Source of the DNA: Actinomycetota bacterium
GTDB lineage: Bacteria; Actinomycetota; Acidimicrobiia; Acidimicrobiales; CAIXPF01
DNA length: 56,235 bases
Direction of reading: 5' to 3'
NCBI GenBank assembly: GCA_016870475.1
Contig: VGBO01000009.1
Location: forward strand, 1-56,235
Shown here piece by piece: positions 8,985 to 17,352 of the stretch. The translations under genes and the position numbers were made by a program. Numbering within the stretch: position 1 is the stretch's first letter; every line of letters begins with the position of its first letter. A model generated the notes under the pieces. The model ran no database searches. It saw only the letters and a list, made by a program, of their open reading frames with translations, and was not told the origin of the DNA.

Positions 8985-10214
8985 GTGCAGACCGTCGACA
9001 TCGTCGTCGTCGGCGCCGGACCAGCCGGCGCCGCGGCCGCCATAACCGCCGCCAGGGGCGGACTCGACGTCCTCGTGGTCGACCGGGCGCGGTTCCCACG
9101 GGACAAGTGCTGTGGCGACGGCCTGACGGCGCTCGCCCTCCGCGAGCTCGAGGCCCTCGGCCTCGACCCCACCGACGTGCCGTCGTGGTGTCAGGTCACC
9201 GAGGTCGTCCTGCACGGCCCGGACGACGCCCGCACCGCCCTGCGCCTGCCGGACGACGGCGTGCACGCCGCGGTTGCCCGGCGAGCCGACCTCGACCATG
9301 CGCTCGTCGCGCTCACCCGGAGCGTCACCGAGGTGCGTGAGGGCACCGAGGTGACCGCCGTGTCCGTCGACACCGCGGGGATCACCGTCACCGCCGATGA
9401 TGGACCGGTGCGGGCCCGGACCGTCATCGCCGCGGACGGCATGTGGTCGCCGGTCCGCCGCATGGTCGGCGCCGACCCCGCACCGGGGTACCGCGGCGAC
9501 TGGCACGCGTTCCGCCTCTATGTCGTGAATGTCGCACCCCCGGCCCGGGACGGGCTGCACGTGTTCTTCGAGAAGGACCTGCTCCCGGGCTACGCCTGGT
9601 CGTTCCCCCTCGCGGACGGGCGGGCGAACGTCGGGTTCGGGGTGCAACGCTCCGACGGCGGCACCGGCAGTCTCTCCGGCAAGGAACTCGCCCGCCTCGG
9701 CGCCACGCTCCTCGACCGTCCCGCGCTCCGCACCGTGCTCGGCCCGGACGCCTCGCCGGAGGGACCGGTTCGGGCGTGGCCGATCCCCGCCCGGTTCGAG
9801 CACGCGACCCTCGACGCTGCCGACGGTCGGGTCCTCGTCGTCGGCGACGCCGCCACCGCCACCGACCCGCTCACCGGCGAGGGAATCGGCCAGGCGCTCC
9901 TCACGGGACGGCTCGCCGCCGAGGCCGTCCTCGCCCGCCCCTGGGACCCGCCGGCCGCTGCGGCGCACTACCGGCGAACCGCCCGGTCCCACCTCGTCGC
10001 CGACCACCGGCTCGCCGACCTGCTCATCGGCCCGTTGCGCCGGCCGGGAGGCGTCCGCCTCACGCTGCGCGCCGTTGACACCTGCGACTGGACGCGCCGG
10101 AACTTCGCCCGCTGGATGTTCGAGGACTACCCCCGAGCCCTGCTCGCCACCCCGCGACGGTGGCACCGAGGGATGCTCCGACCGCCAGGCGCCTACCGCA
10201 ACACCGCGGGATAG
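8985..10214 (+). CDS. Geranylgeranyl reductase-family FAD-dependent oxidoreductase
   Basis: 409 residues from GTG 8985, which follows CAGACT (8973-8978) by six bases. The FAD dinucleotide fold begins at once (DIVVVGAGPAGAAAA). The family cysteine motif PRDKCCGDGLTALAL and the second FAD motif VLVVGDAATATDPLTGEGIGQAL are present. Related enzymes saturate isoprenoid double bonds: archaeal lipids, chlorophyll side chains, or menaquinone in mycobacteria (MenJ). Menaquinone or another polyprenoid is the likely substrate class, by inference only. A GTG at 8940 would add 15 residues. Confidence 0.88.
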   Translation: MQTVDIVVVGAGPAGAAAAITAARGGLDVLVVDRARFPRDKCCGDGLTALALRELEALGLDPTDVPSWCQVTEVVLHGPDDARTALRLPDDGVHAAVARRADLDHALVALTRSVTEVREGTEVTAVSVDTAGITVTADDGPVRARTVIAADGMWSPVRRMVGADPAPGYRGDWHAFRLYVVNVAPPARDGLHVFFEKDLLPGYAWSFPLADGRANVGFGVQRSDGGTGSLSGKELARLGATLLDRPALRTVLGPDASPEGPVRAWPIPARFEHATLDAADGRVLVVGDAATATDPLTGEGIGQALLTGRLAAEAVLARPWDPPAAAAHYRRTARSHLVADHRLADLLIGPLRRPGGVRLTLRAVDTCDWTRRNFARWMFEDYPRALLATPRRWHRGMLRPPGAYRNTAG

Positions 10215-10290
10215 TGGCGACGGCCGTCACAGCGCGGCGAGAATCAGCGAGTCCGACGTCGCCGTGGACGTCCGGGGGAGGACTCGAACC

Positions 10291-11904
10291 GTGACCGACT
10301 GGAACTTCGCCCACCTGTGGGAGATCGCCGCCGACAACCTGCCCGGCGCCCCCGCCGTGGTGCAGGGGGCCCGCCGCACCCTCTGGGCCGATTTCGACCG
10401 TCGCTCCGACGGCGTGGCCCGAACCCTCCTCGACCGGTGCGCCGCCCAGCAGGACAAGGTCGCGCTCTACCTGTACAACGCTCCCGAGTACCTCGAAGGG
10501 TGCTTCGCCGCGTTCAAGGCGGGCCTCGTCCCCGTCAACACCAACTACCGCTACGCGGACGACGAACTGGTCTACCTCTGGGACAACGCGGACGCCGTCG
10601 CCGTCGTCTTCCACGGCAGCTTCACCGAGCGCGTCGAACGCATCCGCGACCGCGCCCCCAAGGTACGGAGCTGGCTGTGGGTCGACGACGGCAGCGGACC
10701 CCGTCCCGACTGGGCGCTCGACTACGAGGCCGTGGCGGCGACACCGGTCGAAGGACGGGTCAGCGCACCGTGGGGTCGCAGCGGCGACGACCTGATGATG
10801 CTCTACACCGGCGGGACGACGGGGATGCCGAAGGGCGTCATGTGGCGCCAGGACGACCTCGTGCGCGGCCTGCTCGGCGGCACGAACGCCCGCTACCGCC
10901 ATGACGCCGACTACGACGCCATCCGGGCGAAGATCACCCGACCCGGCAAGGTCAGCCTTCCCGCCTGCCCGCTCATGCACGGCACCGGCTGGTTCACTGC
11001 GCTGTCGATCCTCGCGGTCGGCGGGTGCGTGGCCCTCCTCGAGCAGCGACACTTCGACGTCGAGGAGCTGCTCGGCGTGATCGAACGGGAACACGTGAAC
11101 ATCGCAGCGATCGTCGGCGACGCGTTCGCCAAGCCCATGGCCGCCGCACTCGACGCGTCGCCCGGCCGCTGGGACATCAGCTCCCTCGTCGCCCTGTCCT
11201 CCTCGGGGGTGATGTGGTCGGCACCGGTCAAGGAGTCCCTGCTGCGCCACCACCCCGGCATGCAGCTCATCGACAACTTCGGGTCCTCCGAGGCCATGGG
11301 AATGGGCCAGTCGGTCTCGACCGGCGCCGACGCCGTCCGGACCGCGAAGTTCCGCCTCGGCGAGAACACCCGGGTCATCGACGACGACGGCGACGACGTC
11401 GCCCCCGGCTCGGGGGTGCAGGGCCGGGTCGCCGTCGGCGGCTTCCAGCCGATCGGCTACTACAAGGACCCCGACAAGTCCGCCGCCACCTTCATCGTGC
11501 TCGACGGACGCCGCTACTCGGTCCCCGGCGACTACGCCGTCGTCGAGGCGGACGGGACCCTCACCCTGCTCGGACGGGGCTCGGTGTGCATCAACACCGG
11601 TGGCGAGAAAGTCTTCCCCGAGGAGGTCGAGGAAGCCCTCAAGCTCCACCCCTCCATCGCCGACGCCGTCGTCGTCGGGGTGCCGGACGACCGCTTCGGC
11701 GAGTCCATCACCGCCGTCGTCGAAGCCCGGCCGGGCAGTGCCGTCGACGAGGCCGACATCGTCGACCACGTGAAGGGCCGCCTCGCGGGGTACAAGGCAC
11801 CTCGTCGGGTGCTCGCGATCGACACGATCGGTCGCGCACCCAACGGCAAGGTCGACTACAAGCGCCTCAAGCAGTACGCCGTCGACACGCTCGCCGCAGG
11901 CTGA
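10291..11904 (+). CDS. Acyl-CoA synthetase (FadD family)
   Basis: 537 residues. The adenylate-forming P-loop is MLYTGGTTGMPKGVMWR near residue 170; the acid motif IDNFGSSEAMG, the GDYAVVEADG hinge region and the C-terminal lysine context APNGKVDYKRLK are all there. The WRQDDL extension after the P-loop resembles mycobacterial FadD19/FadD17-type synthetases of steroid catabolism. It makes an acyl-CoA from a carboxylic acid via an acyl-AMP. GGGGGAGGA (10274-10282) sits eight bases before the GTG. It is followed after six bases by an acyl-CoA dehydrogenase, so ligation and first oxidation are probably co-expressed. Confidence 0.9.
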   Translation: MTDWNFAHLWEIAADNLPGAPAVVQGARRTLWADFDRRSDGVARTLLDRCAAQQDKVALYLYNAPEYLEGCFAAFKAGLVPVNTNYRYADDELVYLWDNADAVAVVFHGSFTERVERIRDRAPKVRSWLWVDDGSGPRPDWALDYEAVAATPVEGRVSAPWGRSGDDLMMLYTGGTTGMPKGVMWRQDDLVRGLLGGTNARYRHDADYDAIRAKITRPGKVSLPACPLMHGTGWFTALSILAVGGCVALLEQRHFDVEELLGVIEREHVNIAAIVGDAFAKPMAAALDASPGRWDISSLVALSSSGVMWSAPVKESLLRHHPGMQLIDNFGSSEAMGMGQSVSTGADAVRTAKFRLGENTRVIDDDGDDVAPGSGVQGRVAVGGFQPIGYYKDPDKSAATFIVLDGRRYSVPGDYAVVEADGTLTLLGRGSVCINTGGEKVFPEEVEEALKLHPSIADAVVVGVPDDRFGESITAVVEARPGSAVDEADIVDHVKGRLAGYKAPRRVLAIDTIGRAPNGKVDYKRLKQYAVDTLAAG

Positions 11905-11910
11905 CGACCC

Positions 11911-13053
11911 GTGGACGACCACCAGGACCCGGCCGGCGAGAGCGTCGGGGAGTTCCGGGCCCGCGCGGAGGCGTGGCTCGCGGAGAACGCCGTGCACGCC
12001 CCGCGCGACTACGGCGCGATCATGCCGCCGGACCTGCGGGACGCCGGGGTGGACTGGCAGCGACGTCTCCACGCCGCGCGCCTCACCGGCATCTCCTGGC
12101 CGACCCGCTACGGCGGCCTCGGTCTCGGACCCGACCACCACGCCGCCTGGCTCGAGGCCGCGGCGATCGCCCGGGTGCCGCCGTACGTGAACATGGTCGG
12201 CTACGTGCTCGCCGGAGGGTCGATCCAGCGCTACGGCACCGACGCGCAGAAGGAGCGGTTCCTCCGACGGATCATCGCGGCGGACGACGTGTGGTGCCAG
12301 CTCTTCTCCGAACCCGAGGCCGGGTCGGACCTCGCATCGCTGCGGACGAGCGCCACGCTCGACGGCGACGAGTACGTCGTGCAGGGGCAGAAGGTGTGGT
12401 GCTCGGGTGGACGGTGCGCGGAGTGGGGCATCCTCCTCGCCCGCACCGCCGCCGACGCCCCGAAGCACAAGGGCATCTCGTTCTTCCTCCTCGACATGAC
12501 CCTGCCCGGGGTCGAGGTCCGTCCCCTGCGCCAGATCACCGGTGACGCCGAGTTCGACGAGGTGTTCTTCACCGATGTGCGCGTCCCCGCCGACTGCCTG
12601 CTGGGCCCGCTCCACGGGGGCTGGTCGGTCGCCATGACCACCCTCACCAACGAACGAGGATCGGTCGGCGCCGCTGCGGTCTCCCTCGGTCGCCGTCTCG
12701 ACGCCATGGCCGCCGGTCTGCGCAGCACCACCGACCTCGACGGCTCCGCGACCGTCGTGCGGCGCGACGCCGCCGCCGCGCTCGCCGCTCGTGGCCGGGC
12801 CTACGCCGCAATGGTGCGTCGCCAGGGAGCCGTCGCGTCGACGACCGCGTCGCTCTCCAAGCTCGGTATCGGGGCGATGGGCTACGCGGCAGCGGCGCTC
12901 GCCGTCGACGCCGCAGGCCCCGCCGGCATGCTCGCCGACGACCGCACCAGGGCGCTCCTCGCCGCGCCGGCCGGCGAGATCGCCGGCGGCACCACCCAGA
13001 TCCAGAAGAACATCATCGGCGAACGCCTCCTGGGCCTGCCCAAGGAGCCCTGA
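11911..13053 (+). CDS. Acyl-CoA dehydrogenase
   Basis: 380 residues. ACAD hallmarks: WCQLFSEPEAGSDLASL (FAD/substrate loop), VQGQKVWCSGG, and the C-terminal AGGTTQIQKNIIGERLLGLP. It should oxidise acyl-CoA to trans-2-enoyl-CoA with electrons to ETF. It begins six bases after the fadD stop on the same strand. Mycobacterial steroid-degrading dehydrogenases of this shape often act as alpha2beta2 heteromers; I do not see an adjacent partner subunit. Confidence 0.92.
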   Translation: MDDHQDPAGESVGEFRARAEAWLAENAVHAPRDYGAIMPPDLRDAGVDWQRRLHAARLTGISWPTRYGGLGLGPDHHAAWLEAAAIARVPPYVNMVGYVLAGGSIQRYGTDAQKERFLRRIIAADDVWCQLFSEPEAGSDLASLRTSATLDGDEYVVQGQKVWCSGGRCAEWGILLARTAADAPKHKGISFFLLDMTLPGVEVRPLRQITGDAEFDEVFFTDVRVPADCLLGPLHGGWSVAMTTLTNERGSVGAAAVSLGRRLDAMAAGLRSTTDLDGSATVVRRDAAAALAARGRAYAAMVRRQGAVASTTASLSKLGIGAMGYAAAALAVDAAGPAGMLADDRTRALLAAPAGEIAGGTTQIQKNIIGERLLGLPKEP

Positions 13054-13077
13054 GCGCGCCACCCGCCGGTGCAGCGG

Positions 13078-13476
13078 CTAGCGACGCAGCACCGGCGACC
13101 CGTGGTGGGCGACCATCCGCCACGCGCCGTCACGCCGTCGGAACACGTTGAGCGCGGAGACGGTCTGCCCCGCTCCCCCGTCGAGCAGGTTCTCGTCGAC
13201 CGACACCCACGCGGCGTCGCCCTCGACCGTCACCGCCGCCGACGTGAGGATCACCTGCAGCCGCTGGGGGTTCCGGAAGATCGCGAACCACGACGACGAC
13301 ACCTGCGCCCAGCCCCGCAGCGTCGGCCACCCCGGATGGGTGCACACGACATCGCCGGCGTGCTCCCACAACGCCGACATCGCATCGAGGTCCGCCGCCT
13401 CGAACGCCTCGTAGAAGCGGGCGTTCACGGCGAGGACCGCGTCGGCCGGACCGGACTCGGCAGGCGGGTCGTCCAC
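13078..13476 (-). CDS. SnoaL/NTF2-like small protein
   Basis: 132 residues with the NTF2-like cone fold pattern: an N-terminal helix (ARFYEAFEAADLDAMSALWE), a tryptophan-containing loop (THPGWPTLRGWAQVSSSW), and strands ending with TVSALNVFRRRDGAWRMVAHHGSPV. The HP(G)W...HHGSP signature is shared with conserved actinobacterial proteins annotated as nuclear transport factor 2 family; their function is not established. The GTG start is set by TAGGCT (13490-13485) eight bases upstream. It is divergent from the hydrolase gene. Confidence 0.85.
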   Translation of the reverse strand: MDDPPAESGPADAVLAVNARFYEAFEAADLDAMSALWEHAGDVVCTHPGWPTLRGWAQVSSSWFAIFRNPQRLQVILTSAAVTVEGDAAWVSVDENLLDGGAGQTVSALNVFRRRDGAWRMVAHHGSPVLRR

Positions 13477-13533
13477 GGCGGCGGAGCCTACCGACTGCGG
13501 TCCCGGGGCCCCCGGCACGGCAGTATGGAGGGG

Positions 13534-14409
13534 ATGGACGAACCACGCCGCATCCCCGCCACCGACGGCGTCGTCGTCGCGCTGCACGACCTCGGCGGCG
13601 ACGGGCCGCCGCTGCTGCTCGTCCACGCGACCGGGTTCTGCGGCCGGATCTGGGAGCCGGTCGCCCGCCACCTCGCCGATGCGACCCACGTCTTCGCGCC
13701 GGACATGCGCGGCCACGGCCACAGCGCCGTACCCGCGGGCACCGACCTCTCCTGGACCGCCATCGCCGCCGACCTCGCCGCCGTCGTCGCCGACCTCGGG
13801 GTCACCGGTGCCGTCGCGGCGGGCCACTCCATGGGTGGGGCCGTCCTGCTCCTCGCCGAGGCCGCCGCCCCGGGGACCTTCGGTGCGCTGTGGTGTTACG
13901 AACCGGTGTGCTTCCCCGGTGACGCCGCCGCCCGGACCGACGGCGAGAACCGGCTCGCAGCGAGCGCCCGGCGTCGGCGGGCCGACTTCCCCTCTCCCGC
14001 GGCCGCGCTCGACAACTTCGCGTCGAAGCCCCCGTTCTCGGCGCTGCACCCCGATGCCCTCGCCGCGTACATCACCCACGGGTTCGCCCCCACCGCCGAC
14101 GGTGGCATCACACTTCGCTGCCGCCCCGCGGACGAGGCCCAGCTCTACGAACACGGGTCCCGCCACGGGGCGTTCGACCGACTCGACCGGGTGCGCTGCC
14201 CGGTGACGGTGTGCGCCGGCGCCGTGGACGACCCCGACCAGCCCGCGGCATGGGCGGCGGCGATTGCCGCTGGGTTGCCTCGAACCGCACCCCGACCTCG
14301 GCCACTTCGGCCCCCAGCAGGACCCCGGCCGCATCGCCGCGTCGATCCGCGCCGCGCTCCTCGAGGACAGGAGGGCCTGAGATGCCCGTCGATCCCTTCG
14401 GACCCCTGA
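13534..14409 (+). CDS. Alpha/beta hydrolase with a C-terminal frameshift
   Basis: The fold is clear: oxyanion strand LLLVHATGFCG, PDMRGHGHS, nucleophile elbow GHSMGG (Ser near residue 99), and the acid-strand region VTVCAGAVDDPDQP. After about residue 249 (base ~14275) this frame becomes an Arg/Pro-rich run and stops at 14409, 28 bases inside the next gene. Slipping one base forward there yields 35 residues starting CLEPHPDLGHFGPQQDP and a stop at 14380, one base before the PAP2 ATG. That stretch carries the expected catalytic histidine. So the gene is either a decayed hydrolase, a sequencing error, or decoded by +1 shift. ATG 13534 follows CAGTAT (13521-13526) by seven bases. Confidence 0.8.
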   Translation: MDEPRRIPATDGVVVALHDLGGDGPPLLLVHATGFCGRIWEPVARHLADATHVFAPDMRGHGHSAVPAGTDLSWTAIAADLAAVVADLGVTGAVAAGHSMGGAVLLLAEAAAPGTFGALWCYEPVCFPGDAAARTDGENRLAASARRRRADFPSPAAALDNFASKPPFSALHPDALAAYITHGFAPTADGGITLRCRPADEAQLYEHGSRHGAFDRLDRVRCPVTVCAGAVDDPDQPAAWAAAIAAGLPRTAPRPRPLRPPAGPRPHRRVDPRRAPRGQEGLRCPSIPSDP

Positions 14410-14930
14410 GCGGCGCCGTCGCCACCTTCGACCGTGCCGTGGACCGACGGCTCGAACCGCTGCGCGCCAACCCCACGGCGAACCGGGTCCTGTACGCGGC
14501 GTCGGAAGCCGGGAACTTCTCGCTGCTCTGGCATGCGCTCGCGTGGGCCCCCGTCGCCCTCGCGCCGACGCCCCGACGGATCGCCCGTGCCGCACAGGTG
14601 AGCGTCGCCCTCGGCGTCGAGTCCGCTGTCGTGAACGGGCCGGTGAAGTCCGTGTTCCGCCGCGAACGCCCCGAGGTGCCGGAGGGTGGTCGACCGCACC
14701 GTCTGCGCGCCCCGAAGACGTCGAGCTTCCCGAGCGGTCACGCCACCGCGGCGATGGTCGCCGCCGCAATGCTCGGTCGGCGGAGCCGGCTGTCGCCGAT
14801 CTACCACCTCGCCGGCGTCGTCGTGGCGACGAGCCGGGTCCACGTGCGCATCCACCACGCCTCCGACGTCGTCGGCGGCCTGGCGATCGGCGTGGTTCTC
14901 GGGCGGGTGGCCCGACGCATCCTGCGCTGA
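14382..14930 (+). CDS. PAP2-family membrane phosphatase
   Basis: 182 residues. All three acid phosphatase motifs are present: KSVFRRERP (KX6RP), SSFPSGHATA (PSGH), and SRVHVRIHHASD (SRX5HX3D). Hydrophobic stretches around them indicate a small membrane protein whose active site faces outward. Substrates of such proteins include undecaprenyl pyrophosphate, phosphatidate and other lipid phosphates; I cannot choose. AGGAGGG (14368-14374) lies seven bases before the ATG, inside the restored-frame tail of the hydrolase, indicating translational coupling. Confidence 0.92.
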   Translation: MPVDPFGPLSGAVATFDRAVDRRLEPLRANPTANRVLYAASEAGNFSLLWHALAWAPVALAPTPRRIARAAQVSVALGVESAVVNGPVKSVFRRERPEVPEGGRPHRLRAPKTSSFPSGHATAAMVAAAMLGRRSRLSPIYHLAGVVVATSRVHVRIHHASDVVGGLAIGVVLGRVARRILR

Positions 14931-14968
14931 GCGGGCTCCGGCGTGCGCCGGGCCCGGCGCGGCTCAGC
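14926..14968. terminator. Inverted repeat holding both convergent stop codons
   Basis: GCTGAGC (14926-14932) pairs with GCTCAGC (14962-14968). The TGA of the PAP2 gene lies in the left arm and the TGA of the minus-strand 59-residue gene in the right arm. Inside is a GC-rich 16-base palindrome (14945-14960). Likely a shared terminator. Confidence 0.45.
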
Positions 14969-15143
14969 CCGCGTCGGCGAGCGCTGCGGCGAGCAGCATG
15001 CGGACGTCGAGCAGGAGGTCGGTGACCTCACCCGCAGCAACGAGATCGCGCTTCACCAGCACGGGGAGCCCTCGGTCGATCAGCGCGATCGCCTCGGCGA
15101 CCTGCTCCCCGACGGTGCTCTTCATCTCCAGCTCGACCGACAT
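14964..15143 (-). CDS. Small conserved-looking protein, 59 residues, unknown function
   Basis: An ATG-started frame of 59 codons: an N-terminal MSVELEMKSTVGEQ, then an amphipathic helix (VAEAIALIDRGLPVL), a charged turn (VKRDLVAAGE) and a Leu-rich second helix. No membrane segment or cysteine motif. Two things argue it is real: TAGGGT (15155-15150) ends exactly six bases before the ATG, the same arrangement as the annotated leaderless genes here, and its stop sits in a terminator-like repeat. I do not recognise the family. It could be a helical partner or regulator; nothing in the sequence says of what. Confidence 0.65.
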   Translation of the reverse strand: MSVELEMKSTVGEQVAEAIALIDRGLPVLVKRDLVAAGEVTDLLLDVRMLLAAALADAG

Positions 15144-15223
15144 GCGCCCACCCTACTGCGGCCCGGGGCGCTGAACCGGGCACCGACGCCGGGGGCGTCG
15201 GCGACGCTCGCTAGTGTCCGGCC

Positions 15224-16246
15224 ATGTCCGCCATCGGCGTCACCTTCGCCAGCTTCTCCGCCCTCGGGTCCGCCCGCGGTCTCGGCGCCGCCCGACTCGC
15301 CGCCGACCTCGGCTACGGGTCCTTCTGGACGGCGGAGGCCTCGGCGATGGACGGCTTCACCATGCTCGCCGCGGCCGGTGTCGCGGCGCCGTCCCTCGAT
15401 CTCGGGACCGGGGTGCTGCCGATCCAGCTCCGGTCCCCGCTGCTCGTCGCGATGACCGCGGCGACGCTGCAGGACCTCCACCCCGACCGGGACGTCCTCG
15501 TCGGCGTCGGCATGTCCTCACCGGTGATCACCGAACGCTGGCACGGTGTCCCCTACCTGCCCGACGGCACCACCCCGCTCGCCTACATGCGCGCCTACCT
15601 GACCGTGCTCCGATCGCTCCTCGCCGGCGAGGAGGTCACCACGACCGACGGGCCGATCCGGCTGCGGGGCGCCCAGCTCGGCGTGCGGCTGCGGGACCGG
15701 CGGCCGAAGACGGTGCTCGCCGCCCTCAACCCCCGCATGCTCGCGCTCGCCGGCGAACTTGCGGACGGGGTGCTGCTCAACTATTTGCCGGCGAGCCACG
15801 TCGCATGGTCGGTGGAGCAGGTGCGGCGCGGTGAGGCGGCCGCCGGCCGACCCGCAGGGTCCTGCACCGTCTACGCGTACGTGCACGTCGGCGTCGGCGA
15901 CGCCGAGGCCTCCCGCGACCGGGCCCGCCGTGACCTGTGGTCCTACGCCGTCGTCGACGGCTACGCCCGCAACTTCGACCGTGCCGGGTACACCACCGAG
16001 ATCGCCGGGGTCCGCGAGGCGTCGGCCCGCCGCGACCGGGCGGCGGCGATCGCAGCGATCTCGGAACGCATGTGCGACGACATCGACGTCATGGGCGACG
16101 AGGACCTCGTGCGGAACACCGTCGCCGCCTATCTCACCGCCGGCGTCGACCACGCCGTCGTCATGCCGTTGCCGTGGGGCGAGGACCGCATGGGCGTGGT
16201 CGAGGCGACGCTGCGGGCGGTCGCCCCGCTCGCCGACGGCGTCTGA
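15224..16246 (+). CDS. LLM-class flavin/F420-dependent oxidoreductase
   Basis: 340 residues of the bacterial luciferase-like TIM-barrel type. Recognisable stretches are AADLGYGSFWTAEAS, LDLGTGVLPIQLRSP, DVLVGVGMSSPVITERWHG, and the late VMPLPWGEDRM. In F420-producing Actinobacteria such proteins often use F420 rather than FMN, and a cofC gene is in this window; cofactor choice is inference. ATG 15224 follows TAGTGT (15212-15217) by six bases. It ends four bases from the convergent second LLM gene. Confidence 0.88.
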   Translation: MSAIGVTFASFSALGSARGLGAARLAADLGYGSFWTAEASAMDGFTMLAAAGVAAPSLDLGTGVLPIQLRSPLLVAMTAATLQDLHPDRDVLVGVGMSSPVITERWHGVPYLPDGTTPLAYMRAYLTVLRSLLAGEEVTTTDGPIRLRGAQLGVRLRDRRPKTVLAALNPRMLALAGELADGVLLNYLPASHVAWSVEQVRRGEAAAGRPAGSCTVYAYVHVGVGDAEASRDRARRDLWSYAVVDGYARNFDRAGYTTEIAGVREASARRDRAAAIAAISERMCDDIDVMGDEDLVRNTVAAYLTAGVDHAVVMPLPWGEDRMGVVEATLRAVAPLADGV

Positions 16247-16249
16247 GGG

Positions 16250-17230
16250 TCAGCGGGGCGCGAGGTCCCGGCACGCCTGCCGGACGTCGATCCCGCCGAA
16301 CTTCATCACCGACAGCGCCGGGGTGGTCACCCCGGCCTCGATGTAGCGCCCGATGTGCTCCCGGCACGCCTCGGGAGAGCCCCACACGATGAGCTCGTCG
16401 ATGAGGTGGTCGGGGATCGCCGCGAGGGCGGCCTTGCGGTCGCCCGCCTTCCAGTGCTGCCACATCGGGGTGAGCACGTCGCTGCGCCCGAGCCACTCGT
16501 GGAACGCCGCGTAGACGGGGACGTTGAGGTACGCCGCGATCGCCATGCGGGCCCCGGCGTAGACCGCCTCACGGTCGGTCGAGGGGCACACGAAGATGCG
16601 GGCGACGATCTCCTTCGGCGTGCCACCTCCGGCCTCCTGTACCGGCCGGACGACCGCAGGCACGTCGGATGCGGCGAGCCAGTTGATGATCGCCCCGTCG
16701 CCCTCACGGCCGGCGAGGCGCAGCATGCCCTCGCGCAGCGCGGCGATGAGGATCGGGACCGGCTGCTCGGGCAGGATCCCCGAGCGGAACCCGTTCACCT
16801 CGAAGGTGTCGTAGCGCTCCGTCACCTTCTCCCCGGCGAGCGCCGTCCGCAGGAACCGCACCATGTCCCGGGTCCGCTTGTACGGCTCGACGAAGGGGAT
16901 CCCGTTCCAGCGCTCGACGATCACGTTCGAGGACGTGCCGATCCCGAGCACGAACCGGCCGGGGGCGGCCTGTGCGACCGACGCGACGGTCTGCGCCATG
17001 AGCGCCGGCCCCCGGGTGAAGGCCGGCACGATCGCACAACCGAGGCGGAGCGACGGGGCCCACTGCGAGGCGAGGACCAGCGGCGTGAAGGCGTCGGCGC
17101 CGTCGGCCTCCGACGACCAGACGTCGGTGTAGCCGAGATCGGCGAGCTCCGCGACCCAGTCCCGCTGGGCGTGGAGGGGGACCCCGGCGAAGGGGATGCT
17201 CATGCCGTAGCCGTGGTGCAGTCCGCTCAT
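16250..17230 (-). CDS. LLM-class flavin/F420-dependent oxidoreductase
   Basis: 326 residues from ATG 17230; a second luciferase-like barrel, related to but clearly diverged from its convergent neighbour (AELADLGYTDVWSSEADGADAFTP, RFVLGIGTSSNVIVERWNGIPF, VSPEACREHIGRYIEAGV-like end). ATG 17230 is preceded by a strong AGGAGGAGG about seven bases upstream. An alternative ATG at 17275 has TACAGT (17290-17285) nine bases before it, so the transcript probably starts near 17277 and the longer 341-residue form is possible. Substrate unknown. Confidence 0.86.
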   Translation of the reverse strand: MSGLHHGYGMSIPFAGVPLHAQRDWVAELADLGYTDVWSSEADGADAFTPLVLASQWAPSLRLGCAIVPAFTRGPALMAQTVASVAQAAPGRFVLGIGTSSNVIVERWNGIPFVEPYKRTRDMVRFLRTALAGEKVTERYDTFEVNGFRSGILPEQPVPILIAALREGMLRLAGREGDGAIINWLAASDVPAVVRPVQEAGGGTPKEIVARIFVCPSTDREAVYAGARMAIAAYLNVPVYAAFHEWLGRSDVLTPMWQHWKAGDRKAALAAIPDHLIDELIVWGSPEACREHIGRYIEAGVTTPALSVMKFGGIDVRQACRDLAPR

Positions 17231-17352
17231 GCCGGGTCCTCCTCCTCGCCGGGCCACCTCGTCGGCACCGGTCATCGCCGGCGGACTGTAGCGGGCGGGC
17301 CACAGGGTCGGCCGCAGGCTTCGTTGTCACACCCGCCCGGCACCATGGCGCC

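Noticed and set aside
10060-13062. A 1000-codon minus-strand frame opposite the fadD-fadE pair
   Set aside because: Same codon-bias artefact; the plus-strand proteins carry complete family motifs.
14945-14960. GC-only 16-base palindrome as a separate regulatory site
   Set aside because: Best explained as part of the terminator-like repeat between convergent genes; GC-only palindromes are frequent by chance here.
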